A DNA stretch of 64,000 bases from JAXDAY01 sp034679345 (GTDB lineage: Bacteria; Eisenbacteria; RBG-16-71-46; CAIMUX01; VGJL01): contig JAXDAY010000013.1 in the NCBI GenBank assembly GCA_034679345.1, positions 124,001 to 188,000 on the forward strand, given 5' to 3'. Made by a program: the position numbers and the translations under genes. Shown piece by piece: positions 49,635-57,755 of the stretch. The notes under the pieces were generated by a model, which worked only from the letters and a program-made list of their open reading frames with translations, was not told the DNA's origin and did not search any database. The stretch's first letter is position 1. The number at the start of each line of letters is the position of its first letter.

Positions 49635-51779
49635 ACCCAACGGGTTGCCGGAGTCCGACTCCCGCGGCTCCGAGCCGTTCGGGAAGAGACCCAGCCGCTT
49701 CATCTTTCCGATCAGGGTCGTCCGGCTCATCCCTCCGAGGCTTCGCGCGGCGCGCGCGCGATTCCATCCATTGCGCTCGAGGGCCTGCAGAATGAGCCGT
49801 CGCTCGACGCGCGCGAGATAGGCATCCAGACCTCCCGCCCGGGCGACCTCGTCCTCCTCGAGCTCCTCGGGCGCCTCGGGCGTCGGGACCGCGCGCGCCT
49901 TGACCTCGACCACATCCGCTTCCACGCAGTTGCGCTCGAGGGCGGAGGTCCATGCGATCGCCCGCTCCATCGTGAACCGCAGCTCTCGCACGTTTCCCGG
50001 CCAGTCGTGCCGCAAGAGCCGATCGAGCGCGGCCGGCGTCGGAACAGGCGGCGGCGTCTCCCGATCCCAGAAGAGCCGCGCGAAGTGCGCGGCAAGCAGC
50101 GGCACATCGGCCATCCGATCCCGCAGCGGAGGAAGCTGGACCGACAGCCCGCAAAGGCGGTAGTAGAGATCGAGCCGGAATGCCCCGCTGCGGATTCCCT
50201 CGATCGGATCGGCATTCGTCGCGGCGATGACGCGCACCTGGACCCTTCGCGTCTTCGTCTCCCCGACGCGGCGAACCTCTCCCAGCTCCAGAATCCTCAG
50301 CAGCTTCACCTGAGCTCGCGGCGACATCTCGCCGATCTCGTCGAGGAGAAGGGTGCCGCCGTTGGCGGCCTCGAAAAGCCCCGTCTTGTCGGCGATTGCC
50401 CCGGTGAAAGCCCCGCGGACATGGCCGAAGAGCTCGCTCTCCTGCAGATCCGAAGGAAGCGCCCCGCAGTTGACCGGCACGAACGATCCCCTCAATCCCG
50501 CGGCGCGATGGAGCGCGCGGGCGAGCACCTCCTTGCCGGTCCCGGACTCCCCCAGGATCAGGATCGGAATCTGCGTTCGGCCCAGCGATTCGAGCGGCTC
50601 CAGGGCAGCGAGCGTTGCAGGATCGCACGTGAGGAATCCGAGGTGAGTGAGCCTCCGGGAGCGCGGAACGCGCGGCGGCCGGCGGATCGGCGCGGTGGCG
50701 CCCGTCTCCGTGACGGCGCAGGTCCGCCTTCCCGCCTCGAGGAGGAGATCGCATCGCGCCGCGTCGCGCGCCCGGCCGAGCCGACGGAGGATCGACTGCG
50801 CCTCGATGAGATCCTGCTGCGAGCGCTCCCGCATCGGTCCGCCGGCAACCCTCAGGAATACCGCTTCCGCGCGAGAGATGAGAAGCAGGGCGAGGTCTTC
50901 TTCCGCGTTGGCCCCGCGCATGGATTGCTCCGCGCGATCGAAAGCCCGGAACAGACCCACCTCGTCCTCCGCCTCCGCCGCGAGGCGGGCCTCGAGATGG
51001 CCGATCCGCCCGAGCTCGGCGGGATCGATGTCGGCAAGCGCGTCCGGGAAGGACAGGGCTCGATCGACCTTCTCCCGCGCCTCCGTCCAGCGGTCGAGGG
51101 CGATGAGCGCCTCGGCCCAACCGCGCAACGCGGCGCTCAGTCGCGAGTCGGTCCCGGCCGTCGCTCCCTCCGTCTCGAGGAGCGTTACGGTGTCGCGATA
51201 GGCGGCCGCGGCCGCCTCGAAGCGCCGCTCATCCAGCATGAGGTCCGCTTCGCACCGCCGGATCAGGATGGCCGCCTCGCCGATATCATTCCAGGGGACG
51301 GCCTCGCGAATCCGATCGAGACAGCGACGCGCGCGATCGAGATCGTCCGTCCTGCGGTAGGCCCGGAACGCAAGGCGGCGAATCCGCGCGGCGGCCATCG
51401 GTTGGGTGCCCGGTTCCAGGAGGCGCAGCGCCCGCGCGCAGTCGTGGATCGCCGGGCCTGCAGGACCGCCCATCAGGCGGGCCACCCCGCGCGCATAGAG
51501 CAGGCTGGCCGCGAGCCGCCGATCGCGCGCGGGTGGAGCGATCAACCGCAGGATCTCCAGCGCCCCCGACCAGGCCCCGCGATCCAGGAGATGGAAGGCG
51601 ATCATGAGTTCCGAGGGCTCTCGCCACCCGCGACCCACGAAGTCCGAGACCGTCCGCAGCGTCTCCGGAGAGAGGCGGCCGCATTGGGGTCGGACGTCGG
51701 GGGGAGCGTGCGATGCGGAAGAAGACTCGATCGGGATCGCGCGCGCAGCCGATTCGAGGTCGAAGGGCACATCGGTCAT
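49629..51779 (-). CDS. Sigma-54-dependent activator with N-terminal TPR region
   Basis: A 716-residue regulator. Residues about 50-350 are helical TPR-like repeats rather than a receiver, GAF or PAS domain. The AAA+ domain has Walker A GESGTGKE (410-417), the sigma-54 contact loop GAFTGA (456-461) and Walker B TLLLDE (476-481). A Fis-type helix-turn-helix near 680-705 (RARAARSLGGMSRTTLIGKMK) binds DNA. The TPR part probably senses a protein partner or peptide. It is divergent from the large protease/barrel gene at 52057, a likely target. No clear -24/-12 site was found between them. Confidence 0.9.
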   Translation of the reverse strand: MTDVPFDLESAARAIPIESSSASHAPPDVRPQCGRLSPETLRTVSDFVGRGWREPSELMIAFHLLDRGAWSGALEILRLIAPPARDRRLAASLLYARGVARLMGGPAGPAIHDCARALRLLEPGTQPMAAARIRRLAFRAYRRTDDLDRARRCLDRIREAVPWNDIGEAAILIRRCEADLMLDERRFEAAAAAYRDTVTLLETEGATAGTDSRLSAALRGWAEALIALDRWTEAREKVDRALSFPDALADIDPAELGRIGHLEARLAAEAEDEVGLFRAFDRAEQSMRGANAEEDLALLLISRAEAVFLRVAGGPMRERSQQDLIEAQSILRRLGRARDAARCDLLLEAGRRTCAVTETGATAPIRRPPRVPRSRRLTHLGFLTCDPATLAALEPLESLGRTQIPILILGESGTGKEVLARALHRAAGLRGSFVPVNCGALPSDLQESELFGHVRGAFTGAIADKTGLFEAANGGTLLLDEIGEMSPRAQVKLLRILELGEVRRVGETKTRRVQVRVIAATNADPIEGIRSGAFRLDLYYRLCGLSVQLPPLRDRMADVPLLAAHFARLFWDRETPPPVPTPAALDRLLRHDWPGNVRELRFTMERAIAWTSALERNCVEADVVEVKARAVPTPEAPEELEEDEVARAGGLDAYLARVERRLILQALERNGWNRARAARSLGGMSRTTLIGKMKRLGLFPNGSEPRESDSGNPLGL

Positions 51780-52056
51780 CGCCGTTCTCTCCTCCGGAGG
51801 CGAAGCTGACAGGATCAGTGATCCCTGGGAGATGGATCGCTTCCTGGAGGCGCGAACGAGACGCACGCAAAGGATCCCGCCGGGCGGACCTCGGACCGAT
51901 GGGGTCGGTCGCGGAACGGGGCAGCCTAGCAGGCGGACTCGGCGGCGGTCAAGGAGTGACCGCGCACGCGCCGGAACGCCCTTCGTGGACTTGCTCCCCG
52001 GCGGGCGGTACCCTTCCCCAGGTCCCTCCAACCACCCGGGGGACGGATGGAGTCTC

Positions 52057-55000
52057 ATGACGATCGCTCTTCGCGGGAAGCCACGATTCCTCCGCCCGGG
52101 CGGACGCCGCTTGATCTGCATCGCGGCGATCGCCGTGGCAATCGCCCTGCCGGCGGCCCGCGCCGCGCTGGGCCAGGGCGCCTTCGTCCTGCTCAACGAG
52201 CGCAATCATCCGGAACTCCGCTGGCAAGAGATCCAGTCCGACCACTTCCGGATCATTTATCACGACCCGCTGGAGCTCTGGGCGCGGGAGGCGGCGTCGA
52301 TCCTCGAACGCTTCCACGCGCCGCTCTGTCGGCGTCTCGACACCTATCCCGAGCGTCGGACTCGCGTCTATCTCTCCGATCAGGATCAGATCGCAAACGG
52401 CGCCGCGGTCGGGCACGACTATTTCTTCGTCTGGATCCCCTCTTACGCGTCGACGCGTAGCTTCTCGGGCATGAGGCCCTGGTTCGAGGAAGTCCTGATC
52501 CACGAGTACACCCATGTGCTCGTCGCGCGCGCCTCCCGCACCTGGCTCGGCAACCTCGCCTATCCGCTCGGCCTGTATCCTCCCCGCTGGCTCCATGAGG
52601 GGATCGCGCAATGGACCGCGGAGGATTGGAACGTCTACCGGGGGGACCGCACCCTCGCCGCCGCCGTGCTGGACGGCTCGATCGAGCGCCATCCGGCGGG
52701 CGTTCCCGGCGCCGGCCGGCTCCTCTACGCCCGCGGCCATGCGCGGGTGCGCTGGCTGGCGTCGGTCTACGGCGACTCCACGATCCCCCGCCTCGCCCGC
52801 GCCGCCGGTCCCCTGGGCATCTACACCTACGACACCTCGCAGCGGCGGGCTCTGGGAAAGCACGCCGCCGGCGCGCTCGATCGCTTCCGGCGGGAGATCA
52901 TTGCGCACTACGGCGATCGATTCCGCGCGGGAGAGCCCTCTGAGTCGCTCGGCGCGGCGCTCGACCTCGGGATCCGATTCCCGCAGGCGCTTGCGGCCGG
53001 ACGCGACGAGTCCCGCTGGATCGCCGGCCAGCGAACGACCGGGCCCGGGGAAGCGTCCCTCTTCCGCAGGCTCGGCGATGAGGTCGAACGGATCATCCCC
53101 GGCAGCGTCACGGGCCGGCCGTTGCCGCTCGACAACGGAGGAGTCCTGAGCGCCCGGTTCCATCGCGCCTCGCACGGTTCCTGGATCGCCGATCTCGGGC
53201 TCTGGGATCCGGGCGACGGTTTCCGCTTCGTCGGTTCGGATGAGCGCGTCGGTGAGATCGTGGCCGTCGACCGGGATCGAATCCTCGTCCTGCTCGACTC
53301 CTCCGCCGGCCCGTCGCTCGAGCTCCGCGCGCTCGGCGAATCGGGCGCCCCGGTGAGCGCGCGAGCCCTCCATCGCTGGCCGCGCGGCACACTCGTGCAC
53401 TCGATCGCCGTCTCGTCGCGCGATGCCCAGGTGCTCTGGAGCGAGATCGGCCCCGGCGGGGAACGCCGTCGCTTCGTGGCGTGCCTCGATTCCATGCGGG
53501 CGGGCTCGACCCTCCTCGAGTCGGGAAGAGTCGATGAGCGGGACAATCTCTGGCTCGGCGACTCGACGATTGCCTGGACGTCGCATCGCGACGGCCGATC
53601 GCAAGTCCGCACCGCGATCTGGAGCCCTCGGGACGGCCTGAGGGCCGACGTCGCGCGCAGCGCCGCGGGCGTCGGCATCGCCGCGTTCGGAGTCGATCGC
53701 GACTCGCTGCTCGTCCTCGACTTCAGCTCGCGGCGCCGGACGTCCGTGCTCCGGATCGATCCCGACCGGTCAGTCCGCGCCGAGGCGCCGCCGCCGCCCC
53801 CCTTCCACGTCGAAGCCTCCGTTCTTCCAGAGGAGATTTCTCCGATCGTCTCGAATCCGCGTCCCTATCGTCCCGTTCGCGAGATCCGTCCGTGGCTGCG
53901 TGTCCCGCTCGCGGGTCCGCAATCGCGCAGACTCGCGCTCGGGGGCGCCGGGATCTGGGCCGAGCCGCTCCTCAAGCATGCCCTCGGCGGTTACGTCTAC
54001 GGCAACGACCGTCAGATCACGAACCCCGACCGGGGCATCTTCTACCTGACGACGCGATGGGGCCCCTATCTGACCGTCTATCACGCATCGCATCTCCATC
54101 CGCGCCGGCTGATCGATCACGAGCTCCTCACCGAGCGCCGCGAGATGACCGGGATCGCGATCCTGCAACCGATCCATGCCGATGACCCGAATCGATCCGG
54201 GTGGATCGACATCTATGCGCATACCGACAGCCGCCTGCCGCGATTCGGCGGGCGCCGGCTGTCTACCCCGCTGGGATCACCCGTCGCATGGTCAAGCCTG
54301 GTGCTCGGCGGGGGCTGGGGAACGCTCAAGGCGCCGCCGCACGCGCGCCGCGCCACGGGGCCAAGCGAGGGGGACGGACTTGCGATTCGCTTCGAGGGGG
54401 GCGCCTCCCCCTGGCCCGCGGCGCGCCGGTACTTCCGCGGGGCCGCGGAGATCTTCCGGACGCGTCCGGCCAAGCTGCCGGGTTCGCCTGCGCTTCACTT
54501 CGAAGCTGAGATGCGCGGCGTCTCCGCGGGGATCGCGCCGCAGGAATTCGAGGGATTCGACTCGGACCCGACCTCGAAGCTTCTCGGCGGCTGGCCCGGC
54601 CTCGAGGGAACCGTCTTCCTCCGAGGGTGGCCGGAGCCGAAGGCATCGCGATTCGTCGCCCGCGCCGCCGCGGAGCTGCGCTATGCGGCCCTCCCCGATT
54701 TCGGCGTGCGGGGATTCGGCATGCAGCTCGGCGGCGGCACGATCGCCCCATTCCTCGAGCTGGGCCACGCGTGGGGAAGGCCGGCCGGCCGCGCCGGGGA
54801 TGCGCGCGCCCGGACGACCTGCGGCGTGGAGGCCCGTCTCGCCGGCAGGATCGGTCCCCTGCCCGTCCTTCCCGCCGTCGCGTGGGGATTCGGATTCGGA
54901 CGCCACGCGCCCGAGGGGAGCTGGTCGGTGCGGCTGACGACCGCCTTGCCGTTCCAGATGCCCTATGATCCGCCTCGCGCCTTCCGTTCGATCCTTCAGG

Positions 55001-55059
55001 GCGGACTTGCCTCCGACCGGTGGACCGCGCAGGGACCGGAGGGGGCAAGCGGCTTGTGA
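52057..55059 (+). CDS. Exported gluzincin-type metalloprotease with predicted outer-membrane beta-barrel
   Basis: A 1000-residue protein with a signal peptide (about 37 residues). Residues 60-190 form a peptidase-MA-like domain: zinc site HEYTH (149-153) with the third ligand Glu181 in LHEGIAQW. A middle region (300-600) with repeated D-x-D and short beta strands looks propeller-like. From about 640 to the end, alternating strands (YLTTRWGPYLTVYHASHL, WIDIYAHTD, SLVLGGGWG, VRLTTALPFQMPY) suggest a beta-barrel, although no terminal Phe is present. GGAG precedes ATG 52057. Similar protease-propeller-barrel proteins occur in FCB bacteria; the substrate is unknown. Confidence 0.75.
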   Translation: MTIALRGKPRFLRPGGRRLICIAAIAVAIALPAARAALGQGAFVLLNERNHPELRWQEIQSDHFRIIYHDPLELWAREAASILERFHAPLCRRLDTYPERRTRVYLSDQDQIANGAAVGHDYFFVWIPSYASTRSFSGMRPWFEEVLIHEYTHVLVARASRTWLGNLAYPLGLYPPRWLHEGIAQWTAEDWNVYRGDRTLAAAVLDGSIERHPAGVPGAGRLLYARGHARVRWLASVYGDSTIPRLARAAGPLGIYTYDTSQRRALGKHAAGALDRFRREIIAHYGDRFRAGEPSESLGAALDLGIRFPQALAAGRDESRWIAGQRTTGPGEASLFRRLGDEVERIIPGSVTGRPLPLDNGGVLSARFHRASHGSWIADLGLWDPGDGFRFVGSDERVGEIVAVDRDRILVLLDSSAGPSLELRALGESGAPVSARALHRWPRGTLVHSIAVSSRDAQVLWSEIGPGGERRRFVACLDSMRAGSTLLESGRVDERDNLWLGDSTIAWTSHRDGRSQVRTAIWSPRDGLRADVARSAAGVGIAAFGVDRDSLLVLDFSSRRRTSVLRIDPDRSVRAEAPPPPPFHVEASVLPEEISPIVSNPRPYRPVREIRPWLRVPLAGPQSRRLALGGAGIWAEPLLKHALGGYVYGNDRQITNPDRGIFYLTTRWGPYLTVYHASHLHPRRLIDHELLTERREMTGIAILQPIHADDPNRSGWIDIYAHTDSRLPRFGGRRLSTPLGSPVAWSSLVLGGGWGTLKAPPHARRATGPSEGDGLAIRFEGGASPWPAARRYFRGAAEIFRTRPAKLPGSPALHFEAEMRGVSAGIAPQEFEGFDSDPTSKLLGGWPGLEGTVFLRGWPEPKASRFVARAAAELRYAALPDFGVRGFGMQLGGGTIAPFLELGHAWGRPAGRAGDARARTTCGVEARLAGRIGPLPVLPAVAWGFGFGRHAPEGSWSVRLTTALPFQMPYDPPRAFRSILQGGLASDRWTAQGPEGASGL

Positions 55060-55132
55060 GGCCTCCTCGAAGTGGATAAGCTATAGGGAAGCCTGCAGAT
55101 TCCCTTTCACCAACCGATTCCTGGAGGTATGG

Positions 55133-56647
55133 ATGCGTCCTGTCCGGCTCACTGTGGCCGCCGCCCTTCTGCTTGGAGCTTGTGCGGCTCGCGCCGCGAC
55201 CCCTCTTCCCGTCGATCTGTCGCCGCGGGAGTGGAAGCCCCCGAAGGAGCTGGCCGCCTTGCTCCGGGAGAGCGAGGGGGTGAACAAGGAGGAAGAGGCC
55301 CGAGCCCACATCGCGCGAATCGAGGAGGCGCTGACCGAGCATCCGGACTGGTTGGATCTCCATGTCCTTTACATCCGCGTCGCCCGCATGCTCGGCGAGT
55401 GGGAGAGGATCCGGCCGACCTACCGGGCCCTCCTGGAAAAGGACTCCACGCGGGCGGACTACCAGTACTTGAACGGGCTGTTCGAGAGCGGAGCCGGGGC
55501 GGAACGCTACTTCCGCGCCGCTCTCGATCGTGACGCCAAGCATTTCCACGCGACGTGCGGCCTGGGCATGGCGCTGGCGACCTCCTCGCCCCCTCGGACG
55601 GACGAGGGGCTCGCCGTCCTCTTCGGGGCGGCCCGAACACGCCCGGACCACCCCTACGCGTTCCAGGGAATCGCCTTCGCCTATGAAGTCGCGAAGGATT
55701 GGGAGAACGCCGTTCTCGCGCGGCGTCTTGCCCAGAAGGTCGAACCAGGCTCATTTCAGCCTGTCGCCGGCGAGATCCGCACGCTCAGGCAAGCGGGCCG
55801 GCCGGAGGAGGCGCTCGCGCGAATCGAGTCGTTCCTCAAGGAGCATCCGAAGAACCCGGAGGCGATGCGCGCCTTGGTCGCCGCCTATCGCGAGGCGAAG
55901 CGGGATGCCGACGCCGTGGAGGCTCAGGTCGCTCTCGCGGAGCTCTCGAAGGACGATCCGGACGAGGCCTACCGCGCCGCAACGATGAAGCTCAAGGCGG
56001 GCGATCGCGAAGGCGGCATCGGGTGGCTGCGCAGGGCCGCCGAAGGGGGATACTCGAACTACCGCCAGGCCCAGAACGACGCGGATCTGGCGACCGTTCG
56101 AGAGGATCCGGCTTTCGCAGGCATCCTCGAGGAGATGAGGCGCCAGCGCCGCGAGAGCGCGGGAGAGGAGCGTTCCCGGGTCCTCGCCAAGCTCATCGAT
56201 CAACCTGCGCCCGATTTCGCCGTGACCACGCTGGACAGCGCGAACGTTCGCCTCGCCGATCTCAAGGGGAAGGTCGTCGTCCTCGACTTCTGGGCGACCT
56301 GGTGCGGGCCCTGCCGCATGACCCTGCCGCTCGTCCGCGATCTCCACGCCGCGGTGAAGGACCGTCCCGTCCAGATCATGTGCATGAACGTCTGGGAGCG
56401 GGACCCCGGCAGGACGAAAGTGGCGCCTTACTGGAAGGAGAACGGCTATCCGATGACCGTCGCCCTCGCGTCGAGCGAGGACGCGACGCACTATGGGGTG
56501 ACCGGGATTCCGACCCTCTTCGTCATCGACGGAACCGGACGGCTCCGCTTCCGCCACGTGGGGTACACGCCCTTCATGGACGAGGAGATCGGTTGGGTCA
56601 TCGACGCGCTCCTCGAGGGTTCGGATCGGGGAGCGCTCGAGCGCTGA
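55133..56647 (+). CDS. TPR-thioredoxin (TlpA-like) lipoprotein
   Basis: A 504-residue exported protein. The signal peptide ends in LLGAC (Cys17), a lipobox. Residues 50-340 hold several TPR-like helical repeats. Residues 355-495 are a TlpA/ResA-type thioredoxin domain: PAPDFAVTTLD, DFWATWCGPC (Cys391 and Cys394) and cis-Pro in GVTGIPTLF. GGAGG precedes ATG 55133. It may reduce periplasmic disulfides, for example in cytochrome or protease maturation; the TPR part suggests a protein partner. Confidence 0.87.
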   Translation: MRPVRLTVAAALLLGACAARAATPLPVDLSPREWKPPKELAALLRESEGVNKEEEARAHIARIEEALTEHPDWLDLHVLYIRVARMLGEWERIRPTYRALLEKDSTRADYQYLNGLFESGAGAERYFRAALDRDAKHFHATCGLGMALATSSPPRTDEGLAVLFGAARTRPDHPYAFQGIAFAYEVAKDWENAVLARRLAQKVEPGSFQPVAGEIRTLRQAGRPEEALARIESFLKEHPKNPEAMRALVAAYREAKRDADAVEAQVALAELSKDDPDEAYRAATMKLKAGDREGGIGWLRRAAEGGYSNYRQAQNDADLATVREDPAFAGILEEMRRQRRESAGEERSRVLAKLIDQPAPDFAVTTLDSANVRLADLKGKVVVLDFWATWCGPCRMTLPLVRDLHAAVKDRPVQIMCMNVWERDPGRTKVAPYWKENGYPMTVALASSEDATHYGVTGIPTLFVIDGTGRLRFRHVGYTPFMDEEIGWVIDALLEGSDRGALER

Positions 56648-56711
56648 AGCCACGGCGCGCGGGGCTCAGAAGATCGAAGCGGAGATAGCGACCGCGAGGC
56701 CGGGAGTGAGC

Positions 56712-56744
56712 GATCTGGGGCCCCCGCGGGGCCCCCCGGAGATC
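56712..56744. terminator. GC-rich hairpin between convergent genes
   Basis: Two GGGGCCCC blocks separated by CGC form the core stem, and the flanking GATCT (56712-56716) and AGATC (56740-56744) also pair. It lies between the stop at 56647 and the minus-strand stop at 56743, so it can act on both transcripts. Confidence 0.6.
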
Positions 56745-56946
56745 ACTCGACGAGCCCCCAGACGACCATCGCGCGCTCCCGCCCTTCCTCCTGGAAGTAG
56801 ATCACGTCGTACTTGCAGCGATCATAGGGACCGAGGTAGCCGAGCTTCGTGAGGAAGCGCCGCACCTGCCCCGGTTCGACCACTCGGTACTCGATCCGCG
56901 GATTGCGCGCCTTCATGTCGCTCATGCATTCGTGGATCGTCGGCAT
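56743..56946 (-). CDS. Small hypothetical protein
   Basis: A 67-residue protein with no signal peptide or membrane segment. It is rich in charged residues and has a central PGQVRRFLTKLGYLGPYDRCKYD part; I do not recognise a family. GGGGAGA lies before the ATG. It begins 20 bases after the TPR-Fis gene and is probably its operon partner, the third gene after the subtilisin. Confidence 0.6.
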   Translation of the reverse strand: MPTIHECMSDMKARNPRIEYRVVEPGQVRRFLTKLGYLGPYDRCKYDVIYFQEEGRERAMVVWGLVE

Positions 56947-56966
56947 CCCTGGTCTCCCCTCGGCGC

Positions 56967-57728
56967 TCAGCGATCGGATTCCGTCGGCGTCTTCCTCGGT
57001 CGACCGCGCCGATTGCGCGATCTCAGGCCGTGCTTCCGCATCAGGTTTCGCACGCGCGTCTCTGTCACGCCCAGCCGCCGCGCCGCCCGAGACTGGTTCC
57101 AGTGCTCCGCCTCGAGCGCGGCGAGCAGGCGCAGCTCTTCCAGCGCGTCCACCTCCATGTCCAGGGAACGCGGATCCCCGGCCCTCCCGAGGCTCTGCAA
57201 CCGCTCGCCGACGCGCACCGCGGCGGCACGGTCGCCGAGCTGGCGATAGATCTCCTCCGCCCTGATGAGATATGCGATCGCTCGATCGGAATGCCCGGCG
57301 TGCTCCTGCACGTCCGCACCGGCCTCCAATGCCTCGGCGGCGCCGCGCCCCGGCTCCACCCGTTCGATGATCGCAGCCGACTCTTCCGTGCAGGCAAAGG
57401 CCTGTTCAAATCTGCCGGCATCCAGGTGCACCCGCCCGAGATCCCCCAGAGCCCGGGCCACTCCGGCCGAATCATCGATTCGGCGCCGCATGTCGATCAC
57501 CGCGGTCAGGTGATCGCTTGCCACATCGAGATTCCCCTTCGTCCGCTCTAGCGCCCCTTGGCTCGCACGGACCGCCGCCTGGAGCGACGGCCCGCCCGCA
57601 GTGGCCGCAAGCTGTGCGGCCTCCCGGAGCCAATTCTCGACTCGATCCAGATCTCCCCGCTCGCGGTATGCCCGGGCCGCGTCGAGCAACAGCCGGACGA
57701 TCCGTTCCTGGGTCCAGTCTTCCGCCAT
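56967..57728 (-). CDS. TPR protein with C-terminal Fis-type DNA-binding domain
   Basis: A 253-residue protein. Residues 1-190 form four or five TPR-like helix pairs (LLLDAARAYRERGDLDRVENWLREAAQLA, ALGDLGRVHLDAGRFEQAF). Residues 195-240 hold a Fis-type helix-turn-helix, ALEAEHWNQSRAARRLGVTETRVRNLMRKHGL, with a basic tail RNRRGRPRK. There is no AAA+ domain, so it cannot itself activate sigma-54 polymerase. It lies 27 bases downstream of the subtilisin gene. It resembles the end parts of the regulator at 49629 without the motor. Confidence 0.8.
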   Translation of the reverse strand: MAEDWTQERIVRLLLDAARAYRERGDLDRVENWLREAAQLAATAGGPSLQAAVRASQGALERTKGNLDVASDHLTAVIDMRRRIDDSAGVARALGDLGRVHLDAGRFEQAFACTEESAAIIERVEPGRGAAEALEAGADVQEHAGHSDRAIAYLIRAEEIYRQLGDRAAAVRVGERLQSLGRAGDPRSLDMEVDALEELRLLAALEAEHWNQSRAARRLGVTETRVRNLMRKHGLRSRNRRGRPRKTPTESDR

Positions 57729-57755
57729 CTCGGAATCCCCCCCGCTCGAGGCCGA

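Noticed and set aside
51780..52056. Sigma-54 -24/-12 promoter between the regulator and the protease
   Set aside because: No GG-N10-GC element with the expected flanks was found on either strand; the nearest minus-strand candidate has the wrong spacing.
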